NCBI RefSeq assembly: GCF_003344765.1
Contig: NZ_QPMH01000005.1
Coordinates: 186,001-250,000 of the forward strand
Direction: 5' to 3'
Length of the DNA stretch: 64,000 bases
Origin: Ferruginivarius sediminum
Lineage (GTDB): Bacteria; Pseudomonadota; Alphaproteobacteria; Kiloniellales; Rhodovibrionaceae
Shown: piece after piece, positions 33,638 through 42,481 of the stretch
How positions within the stretch are numbered: position 1 is the first letter of the stretch
How the letters are laid out: every line of letters starts with the position of its first letter
Made by a program: the position numbers and the translations under genes
The notes under the pieces: generated by a model
Told to the model about the DNA's origin: nothing
What the model saw: only the letters and a program-made list of their open reading frames with translations
Databases searched by the model: none

Positions 33638-34849
33638 TCACGCCGCGCGCTTGATTCCAAGTTCCGCCCAGACGGAGCCCAGCGCATCGACCAGGTGGTC
33701 GACATCCGCGTCGGAATGGTGCGGATTCGGCGTGATTCGCAGCCGCTCGCTGCCGCGCGGCACGGTCGGATAGTTGATTGGCTGGATATAAATGCCGTGG
33801 CACGCCAGAAGCTCGTCCGAGGCACGTTTGCACAGCGCCGCGTCGCCGACCATCACCGGCACGATATGGCTTTCGGAGTGAATGACTGGCAGGCCGGCGG
33901 CGGCGAGACGCCGCTTCACCGTGGCCGCGCGTTCCTGATGACGCTCGCGCTCGGCCTCGCTGGCTTTCAGGTGCTCGACGCTGGCCAGCGCGCCGGCGGC
34001 GACATGGGGCGGCAGCGCCGTCGTGAAGATGAAGCCGGAAGCATAGGAGCGGACGAAATCGACCAGTTCGCGCTTGCCGGTAATATAGCCGCCGACACAG
34101 CCATAGGCCTTCGCCAGCGTGCCCTCGATGACGTCGAGCCGGCCCATCAGACCGTCGCGTTCGGCGATTCCGGCGCCGCGGGGACCGTAGAGCCCGACGG
34201 CATGCACCTCATCCAGGTAGGTCAGCGCGCCGTGGCGTTCCGCGACGTCGCAAAGCTCGGCAATGGGCGCGATATCGCCATCCATCGAGTAGACGCTTTC
34301 GAAGGCCACGATCTTGCCGCGCTCGCCATCCACCTCGGATAGCTTGCGATCGAGGTCTTCCGGATCGTTGTGCCGGAATATGCGCTTGTCGGCGCGCGAA
34401 TGACGGATGCCCTCGATCATAGAGGCATGGTTCTGCGCGTCGGAGAAGACGACGCAATCCGGCAACCGGGCGGCCAGGGTGGACAGCGTCGCCATGTTCG
34501 ACACGTAGCCGGAGGTGAACAGCAGCGCCGCTTCCTTGCCATGCAGGTCGGCCAGCGCCCCCTCGAGCAGAACGTGATAGTGGTTGGTGCCGGAGATGTT
34601 CCGCGTGCCGCCGGCACCGGCGCCGCACTTGCCCAGGACTTCCTGCATTGCCGCGATGACGGTGGGATGCTGGCCCATCCCCAGGTAGTCGTTCGAGCAC
34701 CAGACCGCCACCTCGCCGACATCGGAACCGTCGTAGTGGTGGGCGCGGGGAAAGGCGCCGACCTGCCGCTCCAGGTCCGCGAAGACGCGATAGCGGCCCT
34801 CGGCCTTGAGTTCCGCCAGCGCGTCCTTGAAAAACCGATCATAGTTCAT
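33638..34849 (-). CDS. hemA: 5-aminolevulinate synthase
   Basis: A 403-residue PLP enzyme that condenses glycine with succinyl-CoA to 5-aminolevulinate, the first committed step of tetrapyrrole synthesis by the C4 (Shemin) route used in alphaproteobacteria. It starts [14 protein letters not shown] as usual. Features are [53 protein letters not shown] with the PLP Asp, and Lys247 in [14 protein letters not shown] for the Schiff base. It lies between an aminotransferase gene upstream and the potA-led operon downstream, all on the minus strand. The following 257-bp gap to potA contains an imperfect AGCCC/GGGCT hairpin at 33558-33590, possibly a terminator. Confidence 0.96.
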   Translation of the reverse strand: MNYDRFFKDALAELKAEGRYRVFADLERQVGAFPRAHHYDGSDVGEVAVWCSNDYLGMGQHPTVIAAMQEVLGKCGAGAGGTRNISGTNHYHVLLEGALADLHGKEAALLFTSGYVSNMATLSTLAARLPDCVVFSDAQNHASMIEGIRHSRADKRIFRHNDPEDLDRKLSEVDGERGKIVAFESVYSMDGDIAPIAELCDVAERHGALTYLDEVHAVGLYGPRGAGIAERDGLMGRLDVIEGTLAKAYGCVGGYITGKRELVDFVRSYASGFIFTTALPPHVAAGALASVEHLKASEAERERHQERAATVKRRLAAAGLPVIHSESHIVPVMVGDAALCKRASDELLACHGIYIQPINYPTVPRGSERLRITPNPHHSDADVDHLVDALGSVWAELGIKRAA

Positions 34850-35007
34850 GGCGTCGTCCGTCCCCGCCTTGCTCGCTCACCCGCATCATACCTGCGCTAC
34901 AACCGAATAGGTAGCATGCGGGCATCTGGATGTGCATGAGGGTGCGCCCAATCGTCGCGCGAGGCGTGCACGTCCCCGGTCGCCCGCACCTCTCCCGGCA
35001 CCGCCGT

Positions 35008-36396
35008 TCAGGCCGCCGCGAGGCCTTCCTGCCGCACCCATTCCCAGGTCTCGTCCAGCGCCTTGCCGATGACCTCGACGATGGTATCCACCTGCTCTTC
35101 CTCGATCACGAGCGGCGGGCACACCGCCAGCGTATCGCCCAGGTTCCGCAGGATCACGCCGTGCGCCCGGCAGCGCTGGTCCAGTTGCGCGCCGACCTTC
35201 CCGGCTGGGTCGAAGGGCGCCCTCGTCGCCTTGTTCGCCACGGGCTCGACCGCGGCGATCATGCCGATGCCGCGCACCTCGCCGACGAGGGGATGGTCCG
35301 CGTAGCGACGCAGCCCATTCTGCAGGCGCGGCGCCAGTTCGCTGGCGCGTGCGGCAATGTCCATCTCGTCGTAGATCTTCAGCGTTTCCAGCGCCACCGC
35401 CGCGCTGACCGGATGCCCGGAATAGGTGAAGCCGTGGCCCAGGGTGCCGATCTTCTTCGTGTTGTCGGCAATCGCCTGATAGACCTCATCGCGCATCATC
35501 ACCGCCGAGATCGGCAGGTAGGCACTGGAGAGCGCCTTGGCGACGGTCACCATGTCGGGCTCGATGCCGTAGGTCTCGCAGCCGAACATGTCGCCGGTCC
35601 GGCCGAATCCGCAGATCACCTCGTCCGCGATCAGCAGAACGTCATACTTTTTCAGAACCTCCTGCACCTTCCGCCAGTAGGTCCGCGGCGGCGTGATCAC
35701 CCCGCCGGCCCCCATCACCGGCTCGCCGATGAATGCGGCAACCGTCTCCGGCCCTTCGTCGAGGATCAGTTGTTCGAGGTCGGCGGCCATGCGCGTGGCG
35801 AAATCCTCCTCGCTCTCGCCGTCCTGGGCGCCGCGCCAGTAGTGCGGGCAGGAGGTATGGCGGATGCCCTCGATCGGCAGGTCGAAGTCGGCGTGGTTGT
35901 AGGGCAGGCCGGTCAGCGACGCGGAGGCGATGGTGACGCCGTGATATGCGCGCTGGCGGGAAATGATCTTCTTTTTCCCCGGCCGGCCCAGCGCGTTGTT
36001 GTAGTACCAGACCAGCTTGATCGCGGTGTCGTTCGCCTCCGAGCCCGAGTTGGCGTAGAACACCTTGCCCATGTTACCGGGCGCCATGGCGATCAGCTTC
36101 TCCGACAGCTCGATCACCGGCGGCGGTACCTTGTGCGCGAAGGAGTGGTAATAGGCCAGCCGGCGCATCTGTTGCTCGGCAGCGCGGATGAGCCGTTCGT
36201 TGCCGAAGCCCAGCGACGTGCACCACAGCCCCGCCAGCCCCTCGATATAGCGCTTGCCGCTGTCGTCGGTGACGGTGACGCCGTCCCCCGATTCGATGAT
36301 CAGCGGTCCCTCGGCCTCGTGCTTGCGGGCGTTGGTATAGGGGTGCAGGTGATAGGCGACATCCCGTGCCGCCGGTGAATTCGGCCGCTGGCCCAT
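35008..36396 (-). CDS. Class III PLP-dependent aminotransferase (omega-amine/pyruvate type)
   Basis: A 462-residue aminotransferase. ATG 36396 is chosen because GGAGAG lies six nt upstream; an in-frame ATG at 36429 has no such site. Motifs are YIEGLAGLWCTSLGFGNERL, FYANSGSEANDTAIKLVWYY, the PLP Asp258 in LIADEVICGFGRTG, and Lys287 in TVAKALSSAYLPISAV. It resembles putrescine- or omega-amino-acid:pyruvate aminotransferases. Its place between two polyamine-type transporters supports a role in amine catabolism, e.g. putrescine deamination, but this is inference. It is divergent from the second binding-protein gene. Confidence 0.9.
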   Translation of the reverse strand: MGQRPNSPAARDVAYHLHPYTNARKHEAEGPLIIESGDGVTVTDDSGKRYIEGLAGLWCTSLGFGNERLIRAAEQQMRRLAYYHSFAHKVPPPVIELSEKLIAMAPGNMGKVFYANSGSEANDTAIKLVWYYNNALGRPGKKKIISRQRAYHGVTIASASLTGLPYNHADFDLPIEGIRHTSCPHYWRGAQDGESEEDFATRMAADLEQLILDEGPETVAAFIGEPVMGAGGVITPPRTYWRKVQEVLKKYDVLLIADEVICGFGRTGDMFGCETYGIEPDMVTVAKALSSAYLPISAVMMRDEVYQAIADNTKKIGTLGHGFTYSGHPVSAAVALETLKIYDEMDIAARASELAPRLQNGLRRYADHPLVGEVRGIGMIAAVEPVANKATRAPFDPAGKVGAQLDQRCRAHGVILRNLGDTLAVCPPLVIEEEQVDTIVEVIGKALDETWEWVRQEGLAAA

Positions 36397-36624
36397 GCGA
36401 TCTCTCCGTGGTCTCGTCTTTTCGTCCATTTAGACTATTGCGGTGCAGAGCCTACGCCGCGAGGCGCTCGGGGCCAAGGGTGTTCGCCAAGGCCGGTGCA
36501 GGGTGGCGCTACACGCGTGCTTATGCGCGTCGCGGCTGTGTTGTCCGGCGCAAAACGCGTCGATAGAGTCAAGCTGTTCGTGGAAAGACCCGCGGGCGGA
36601 AAACAAGACAGGGGTACACGGGAG

Positions 36625-37674
36625 ATGTTCGACCAGATCGGATGGCGCGCGGCGGTGGCTGCCTTGGCTGTCTCCGCGCTCGGCTTCGCCGGCCAAGCGA
36701 CGGCGCGTGATCTCACGGTGGTATCGTGGGGCGGCAGTTACCAGGATGCCCAGCGAGAGGTCTACTTCGAACCTTTCAAGGAGGCCACAGGGACCAGCCT
36801 GCTGGAGGACAGCTATAACGGCGGCCTTGCCAAGATCCGCTCGATGGTCCAGACCGGCACCGTCACTTGGGATGTCGTGCAGGTTGAGGCGCCGGAACTG
36901 ATACGCGGCTGCCAGCAAGGCCTGTTCGAGTTCATCCCTTGGGACAAGATGGGCGATCGCGGCAATTTCATCGACGGCGCCGCCACCGACTGCGGCGTGG
37001 GCACCATCGTCTGGGCCGTGGCGTTGGCGTACAACACCGAGAACGTCGACGGCACGCCGGCCGGCTGGGCGGATTTCTGGGACGTCGAGAAGTTCCCGGG
37101 CAAACGCGGCCTGCGCAAGGGGGCCAAGTTCAACCTGGAGATCGCGCTGATGGCCGACGGCGTGCCGGCTGACCGGGTTTACGAGGTCCTGGCCACCGAT
37201 GAAGGCGTTGACCGCGCGTTCAACAAGCTGGACGAGTTGAAGCCGCACATGCAGTGGTGGGAGGCTGGCGCGCAGCCACCGGAATGGCTGGCGTCCGGCG
37301 ACGTGGTGATGTCCTCGGCCTATAACGGCCGGATCACGGCCGCGCAGAAGGAGGGCCAGCCGTTCAAGATCGCCTGGGACGGCCAAGTCTATGCTATCGA
37401 TTCCTGGGTCATCGTGCGCGGCTCGCCGAAGATGGACGAGGCGGTCGAGTTCATCCGCTATGCCAGCCAGCCGGAGAACCAGGCGGGACTGCCCAAGGCG
37501 ATCCCCTACGGCCCGACGCACGTCGCCGCAATCGAGGAGGTGCCGGAGGATGTCCGGCCGGATCTGCCGACGGCGCCGCAGAATCTTGAGAACGCGCTGC
37601 GCAACGATACCGAGTTCTGGATCGACCGCGAGGAAAGCCTGGACGAGCGCTTCAACTCATGGATCGCGCAATAA
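36625..37674 (+). CDS. Polyamine-type ABC transporter substrate-binding protein (set 2)
   Basis: A 349-residue periplasmic protein of the PotD superfamily, homologous to the protein at 31052. ATG 36625 gives a proper signal peptide (IGWRAAVAALAVSALGFAGQ, ending ATA); the longer in-frame ORF upstream has no such structure. The mature start is RDLTVVSWGGSYQDAQREVY. MQWWEAGAQPPEWLASGDVV and SSAYNGRITAAQ align with the set 1 protein. The two differ in many positions, so their ligands may differ. It is the first gene of a three-gene plus-strand set without ATPase. Confidence 0.9.
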   Translation: MFDQIGWRAAVAALAVSALGFAGQATARDLTVVSWGGSYQDAQREVYFEPFKEATGTSLLEDSYNGGLAKIRSMVQTGTVTWDVVQVEAPELIRGCQQGLFEFIPWDKMGDRGNFIDGAATDCGVGTIVWAVALAYNTENVDGTPAGWADFWDVEKFPGKRGLRKGAKFNLEIALMADGVPADRVYEVLATDEGVDRAFNKLDELKPHMQWWEAGAQPPEWLASGDVVMSSAYNGRITAAQKEGQPFKIAWDGQVYAIDSWVIVRGSPKMDEAVEFIRYASQPENQAGLPKAIPYGPTHVAAIEEVPEDVRPDLPTAPQNLENALRNDTEFWIDREESLDERFNSWIAQ

Positions 37675-37752
37675 GGTGCGTGCCGTGACCTGCAGCTTTA
37701 CGGGGAGCGGCACTTGCCGCCGCTCCCCGCATTGCGTTTGCGAGTGTATGTC

Positions 37753-39021
37753 ATGGGCCGCGCGATGACTGTGGCTGTTGTGCAACCCGGCGGATTGGCC
37801 GAGGAAAGCCGCGCGCTGAAGCGGGCGCTGAAACGCGTCGAGCGGCGCCGGCGGCTGCGGGCGATCGGGCTGATCGGGCCGCTGTTCCTGTTCCTGGCGG
37901 TCGTATTCGCGCTGCCGATCGTGCTGATGCTGCATCGTGCCGTCGACAACCCGGAGGTCGTCACTCATCTGCCCCGCACGACGGAGGCGATCCAGGGTTG
38001 GGAGGGCGATGGCACGCCGGGCGAGCCTGCATTCGCCGCGCTGGGCCAGGACCTGAACGAGGCGTTCTATGCCCGCCGCCTAGCCGAACCGGCGCGGCGC
38101 CTGAACTATGAGATCACCGGCTTCCGCTCGATGATCATGGCCACGTCGCGCAAGCTGCCGCGCGGTGAGGCGCCCGAATCCTGGAAGCGGACGTTCCTGG
38201 ATATCGATCCGGCATGGTCCGAGCCGCGCTACTGGCAGGCGATCAAGGATACGGCGCAGCCGTACACGCTGCACTATCTGCTGGCCGCGCTCGATCTGCG
38301 CATGACGTCCGATGGCGGCGTCGTGGCCGCGCCCAAGGAGCAGGCCATCTACCGCGGTCTCTTCGGGCGGACGTTGTGGATGGCGTTCGTGATCACGGCG
38401 GCGTCGCTGCTGATGGGCTATCCGCTGGCCTATCTCATGGTGAACGGTGGGAAGGCGACGCGGGGCGTGCTTCTGATCTTCGTGCTGCTGCCGTTCTGGA
38501 CGTCGCTGTTGGTGCGCACTTCGGCCTGGGTCGTCCTGTTGCAGCAGGAGGGGCTGGTGAACCAAGCCCTGCAATGGATCGGGGCGATAGACGATCCCGT
38601 GCAGCTTATCTACAACCGCTTCGGCGTTTACGTCGGGATGGTCCACATCCTGCTGCCGTTCATGGTGATGCCGATCTATGCCGTGATGCGTGGCGTGCCG
38701 GCGAGCCACGTTCAGGCCGCGGCCTCGCTGGGGGCGACGCCCTTCACCGCGTTCCGGCGGGTCTATCTGCCGCAGACCGTGTCCGGCGTCGGGGCGGGGT
38801 GCCTGCTGGTCTTCATCCTATCCGTCGGATTCTATATCACCCCGGCGCTGCTCGGCAGCCCGCGCGATCAGATGGTCAGCTACTTCATCGCCTATTACAC
38901 GAACCAGACGCTGAATTGGGGCATGGCATCGGCGCTCGGTGTGATCCTGCTGGCGGCGATCCTGCTGCTCTACGCCGTGTTCAGTCGTATGCTGGGCCTG
39001 GGGCGGCCGCGATTGGCATGA
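37753..39021 (+). CDS. ABC transporter permease, PotB type (set 2)
   Basis: About 422 residues from ATG 37753; TTG 37714 and ATG 37765 are alternatives. It has TM1 LIGPLFLFLAVVFALPIVL, then a periplasmic insertion of about 150 residues as in the set 1 homologue, then five more segments. The EAA loop is QAAASLGATPFTAFRRVYLP. It begins 78 bp after the binding-protein gene and overlaps the next permease by 4 bases (ATGA). Confidence 0.9.
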   Translation: MGRAMTVAVVQPGGLAEESRALKRALKRVERRRRLRAIGLIGPLFLFLAVVFALPIVLMLHRAVDNPEVVTHLPRTTEAIQGWEGDGTPGEPAFAALGQDLNEAFYARRLAEPARRLNYEITGFRSMIMATSRKLPRGEAPESWKRTFLDIDPAWSEPRYWQAIKDTAQPYTLHYLLAALDLRMTSDGGVVAAPKEQAIYRGLFGRTLWMAFVITAASLLMGYPLAYLMVNGGKATRGVLLIFVLLPFWTSLLVRTSAWVVLLQQEGLVNQALQWIGAIDDPVQLIYNRFGVYVGMVHILLPFMVMPIYAVMRGVPASHVQAAASLGATPFTAFRRVYLPQTVSGVGAGCLLVFILSVGFYITPALLGSPRDQMVSYFIAYYTNQTLNWGMASALGVILLAAILLLYAVFSRMLGLGRPRLA

Positions 39022-39872
39022 GAAACCCGGGTACCATGCGGATCCCCGGTCCGCCGCCGCACACGCCGCCGGTCTACCGTCTGTGGTGGTACGCGATGCG
39101 GCTGTTCGTGGCGCTGGTCTGCATTTTCCTGCTGGCGCCGATCCTGGCCATCGTGCCGATCTCGTTCTCCTCGGGCAGCTTTCTCACCTATCCGCTGCCG
39201 GGCTTCTCGCTGCAGTGGTACGCCGAGGTGTTCGAGCCCCGGCCGTGGATGTTCGCGTTGAAGAACAGCCTGATCGTGGGCAGCGGCGCCACGGTGCTCG
39301 CCACGACGCTGGGCACGCTGGCGGCGCTCGGGCTGGCGAAGGGGAACCTGCCGGGGCGTTCGGCCGTCAATGCCTTCCTGATCAGTCCGATGATCGTGCC
39401 GTTGGTGATCACCGCGGTGGGGGTCTACTTCTTCTTCGCCCGCATCGGCCTGAACGCCTCGTATCCGGGGCTGATCCTGGGACATACGGCGCTGGCGGTT
39501 CCCTTCGTCGTCATCACGGTGACGGCGACGCTGGAGGGCTTCGATACCAACCTGATCCGCGCCGGTCAGTCCCTGGGCGCCGGGCCGCTTCGCGTGTTCC
39601 GCCGCATCACGTTGCCACTGATCGCACCGGGCGTGGCCTCGGGCGCGATCTTCGCTTTCGCCATCTCTTTCGACGAGGTGGTGGTTACCGTCTTTCTGGC
39701 CGGCCCCGCGCAACGCACGCTGCCGCGTCAGATGTTCGACGGCATCCGCGAGAACATTTCACCGGCCATCCTGGCAGTGGCGACGTTGCTGGTGCTGGTG
39801 GCGCTGGCGCTGATGGTGACGATCGGCCTGCTGAAGCGGCGCAGCGACCGGCTGCGGGGGCTCCACGGATAG
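39018..39872 (+). CDS. ABC transporter permease, PotC type (set 2)
   Basis: A 284-residue permease; the ATG at 39018 overlaps the preceding stop in ATGA, so translation is coupled. Six transmembrane segments are seen, starting with LFVALVCIFLLAPILAIVPI. The EAA loop is RAGQSLGAGPLRVFRRITLP, followed by AISFDEVVVTVFLAGPAQRT. It is the last gene of the set; no ATPase follows, and the next gene converges 7 bp downstream. It would need the potA-like ATPase at 32292 or one elsewhere. Confidence 0.92.
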   Translation: MRNPGTMRIPGPPPHTPPVYRLWWYAMRLFVALVCIFLLAPILAIVPISFSSGSFLTYPLPGFSLQWYAEVFEPRPWMFALKNSLIVGSGATVLATTLGTLAALGLAKGNLPGRSAVNAFLISPMIVPLVITAVGVYFFFARIGLNASYPGLILGHTALAVPFVVITVTATLEGFDTNLIRAGQSLGAGPLRVFRRITLPLIAPGVASGAIFAFAISFDEVVVTVFLAGPAQRTLPRQMFDGIRENISPAILAVATLLVLVALALMVTIGLLKRRSDRLRGLHG

Positions 39873-39879
39873 CCCTGCC

Positions 39880-41364
39880 TCAACCCGCCCAGGTGCGGTA
39901 AGTGCGTTCGGTCAGCAGATATTCGAGCACCCGGTGGTTGTTGGTGTCCACCAGCAGCACGCGGTCCGGCCCGTCGGCCCAGATGCCGGCCGGCTCGGCG
40001 GGCGGCAGGCAAAGGTCGTCCATGCACTCGAAGCCGTCGTCCAGATCGCGGACCCGGCGGGCGGCGAGGTCGAGGACGCGGGCCTTGTGGTTGTAGCTGT
40101 CGGCGACCAGCACCTCGCCCGTTGTGACCGCGATGCCCAGCGGGTGCTGCATGCGGGCCAACTCGAAGGGGCCGTTCTCCGCGCCGAACTCGAACAGGCC
40201 TTCCCCGACGAGAGTGTGCACGGCGCGGTCGGAAAGGGTCACGGCCCGCACGGACGAGGTTTCGCTGTCGGCAAAGTAGAGCGCGTTGGAATCCCGGTCG
40301 AGCGCCAGGCCGCTTGGCTGGGCAAGTTGGGCATCGTGGCCCGGGCCGTCGATGATCTCCTCGCCGCCGTTGCCCGCCAGCGGGCGGAGCTCGCGGGCAT
40401 CGATGTCGAGTTCGAGGATCTGATGCGTGCCGGCGTTGGCGATATAAAGCACGCCGCCGTCCAGTTCCAGATCCCAGGGCGAGGCGAGGGCGGCGGCGAG
40501 CGCCGGCTCCTCCTCGTGCACCACCATGCCGCGCTCGCCGGTGCCGGCCAGTGTCGCGACGGTGCCGCTGGAGAGGTCGATGCGGCGCACCGCATGGTTG
40601 CCTGTGTCGGCGACGTAGATCGTTTCCTCGTCGGCGATCAGGCCTTGCGGTGCATTGAACTGCGCCGTCTCGGCCGGCCCGTCGGCAAAGCCGGGCTGGC
40701 CGCTGCCGAATCGGACGACCTCTTCGCCGTCGTCATCCAGCAGCACGATCTGATGGTGCCCGGCGTCGGCCAGGGCCCAGAATCTGTCGTCGCCCGGTAC
40801 CGGCTTGATCTTGCCTGGAAAGGCGAACTCTCCGCCGAAGTCACGCTCGGGCGAGATATCCATGGGGCACGGGTGCAGCACGCCCTGCGTGTCCCAGCGC
40901 TCGACCAGCTCGGACACGGCGGTCAGCAGCCGCTCGCTGTCGGGTTCCCCGGCCATCTGGCCCAGCACGTGGCCCTCGGGTCCGATGAACACCAGCGTCG
41001 GCCAGGCGCGTACGGCATATTCCCGCCAAAGCTGGAAACTGATGTCGTTCACCACCGGATGCTCGACGCCATAGCGGGCAATCGCCGCCTTCAGGTTCTC
41101 CGGCCGCTGCTCGGCGGCGAACTTGGGCGAGTGGACGCCGATCACCGCCACCTCGTCGGGATACGCCGCCTCGACCTTCTTCAAAGCCGGCAGGACGTGC
41201 ATGCAGTTGATGCAGCAGAACGTCCAGAAATCGAGGATCACCAGCTTGCCGCGCAGATCCTTCAGCGACAGCGGCTTTTCGACGTTGAACCACTCCAGAC
41301 CATCGCGGCCGATCTCCGGTGCACGCACGCGCGGCGTTTCCAGCGGTGTTTCCGATTCGCTCAT
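39880..41364 (-). CDS. Thioredoxin-like plus NHL-repeat protein (NHLRC2 family)
   Basis: A 494-residue two-part protein. Residues 10-165 are a TlpA-like thioredoxin fold with LVILDFWTFCCINCMHVLPA, where Cys51 and Cys54 form a CINC redox motif and Cys50 adds a third Cys. Residues 175-494 form an NHL beta-propeller with repeats such as NAPQGLIADEETIYVADTGN and QPSGLALDRDSNALYFADSE. No signal peptide or membrane anchor is visible after ATG 41364; longer starts upstream add nothing hydrophobic. This layout matches human NHLRC2 and its bacterial relatives, whose biochemical role is unclear. Confidence 0.88.
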   Translation of the reverse strand: MSESETPLETPRVRAPEIGRDGLEWFNVEKPLSLKDLRGKLVILDFWTFCCINCMHVLPALKKVEAAYPDEVAVIGVHSPKFAAEQRPENLKAAIARYGVEHPVVNDISFQLWREYAVRAWPTLVFIGPEGHVLGQMAGEPDSERLLTAVSELVERWDTQGVLHPCPMDISPERDFGGEFAFPGKIKPVPGDDRFWALADAGHHQIVLLDDDGEEVVRFGSGQPGFADGPAETAQFNAPQGLIADEETIYVADTGNHAVRRIDLSSGTVATLAGTGERGMVVHEEEPALAAALASPWDLELDGGVLYIANAGTHQILELDIDARELRPLAGNGGEEIIDGPGHDAQLAQPSGLALDRDSNALYFADSETSSVRAVTLSDRAVHTLVGEGLFEFGAENGPFELARMQHPLGIAVTTGEVLVADSYNHKARVLDLAARRVRDLDDGFECMDDLCLPPAEPAGIWADGPDRVLLVDTNNHRVLEYLLTERTYRTWAG

Positions 41365-41485
41365 GAAATGGCTTAGTCCTTGGGTCTCGCCGTGAATTAC
41401 CATTCGCCATATGAGGTCGGCACCGTCGAACGTCCAGGCGGCTATCTCCGGGCTTGCGGCAGAAACGCCCGACACTCAAGGCACC

Positions 41486-42445
41486 TCATCGCCCGAACCC
41501 CGTGTTCAACGATCCAAAGAAGCTGGATGCGCCGTCAGAGGCTGTGCCAGCCAACCTGCGGCTAGCCTTAGGCGCCGATGCAACGAGCAGGTTCAGCGGT
41601 TCAGGCGGATCGATAGGGCCCAGAGGGTCCCGAAATCCATCATCCGGCGGCTGCGGGATGGCCGGCGCACGTCGGGGAAATCGGCTTGGTCTTTCAGGGA
41701 GAATGACCGGTTCCCGGAACCCATCGTCCGGTGGTTGCGATATTGACGGCGAGTGCTTTGGCGTCGGGTTTGGGCTGCGAGGCAATGCCAATGGTTCTCG
41801 AAGCCCGTCATCCGGCGGCCGAAGAATTCGATTAGGGGCGTCCTTCCGCGGCCTTTGTCGCGGCAGGAACAGCGGATCGGCAAATCGGTCGCTACGACGC
41901 GGCTGGTTGTCCTTTTGCTCGCTCCCGACACTCAGGTTATCGGCGGCACTTGGGTGTGGGTCGCCGGGTTCGCTGGCATCGAACATGGGCTGTCGAATGG
42001 ATTCTAAGTCGTCGCTGCTCTGATCGCCCAGCAGAGTCGAAAATCCATTATTATTCAGCGCATCCGAGACGGCCTGCTTGACCGACTTTCCCGCAAGTCC
42101 ACCTTGGAAAGCGCTTTCACCGATTTCAGCCAGCTGCTGTATCTCGTCTTCGGTTAGAGGTGGAAGCCCTCGGCTTCTCAATGCGCGTTCGGCTTGGTTG
42201 ATAAAACGCCGCGCCAGAATATCGTGTCTAAGGGCCTGCGCGATTTCTTCGGCCGATCGCGCTGCGGCGTCTGCGGAGGCTCTGGCCGGAAGCGCCTCAC
42301 CAATTGCCTGGATTAGGTTCAGCGCTGTACTGCCAGTATTCTTTTCCAGTCGCAGCATTCGTCCCCGCCCGCCTTGAGCCCGCTCAATCCCAAGGCGCCG
42401 GCCAATGATCTCAATGATCTCCGTTCTCGATAAGCTTCGTTCCAC
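41486..42445 (-). CDS. Hypothetical protein with Pro-rich tandem repeats
   Basis: A 319-residue protein with no recognisable family. Residues 1-150 are hydrophilic and helical (SAEEIAQALRHDILARRFIN, then LTEDEIQQLAEIGESAFQGG). Residues 188-278 hold a repeat of 27-28 residues: PPDDGLREPLALP at 210, PPDDGFREPVILP at 238, PPDDGFRDPLGPI at 266, and a degenerate RFADPLFLP at 187. No signal peptide or membrane segment is visible. The repeat region is Pro/Arg/Asp-rich and likely extended. It is 36 bp downstream of the secreted Sel1-type gene on the same strand, suggesting an operon. Its GC content is slightly lower than that of its neighbours. Confidence 0.7.
   Translation of the reverse strand: MERSLSRTEIIEIIGRRLGIERAQGGRGRMLRLEKNTGSTALNLIQAIGEALPARASADAAARSAEEIAQALRHDILARRFINQAERALRSRGLPPLTEDEIQQLAEIGESAFQGGLAGKSVKQAVSDALNNNGFSTLLGDQSSDDLESIRQPMFDASEPGDPHPSAADNLSVGSEQKDNQPRRSDRFADPLFLPRQRPRKDAPNRILRPPDDGLREPLALPRSPNPTPKHSPSISQPPDDGFREPVILPERPSRFPRRAPAIPQPPDDGFRDPLGPIDPPEPLNLLVASAPKASRRLAGTASDGASSFFGSLNTGFGR
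41612..41884 (-). repeat. DNA encoding four tandem 27-28 residue repeats
   Basis: Within the gene at 41486-42445, four units with periods of 27, 28 and 28 codons. The three best units share the codons for PPDDG(F/L)R(E/D)P, seen on the plus strand as recurring TCCGG(C/T)GG. The intervening parts of each unit differ, so only the repeat core is conserved. Confidence 0.85.
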
Positions 42446-42481
42446 CAGTGAACTGCCTCGCAGTTTGTCTCGTTGTGTCTA

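Noticed and set aside
41612..41884. CRISPR-like array
   Set aside because: The periodic DNA encodes a protein repeat in frame; units are not separated by unique spacers of constant size.
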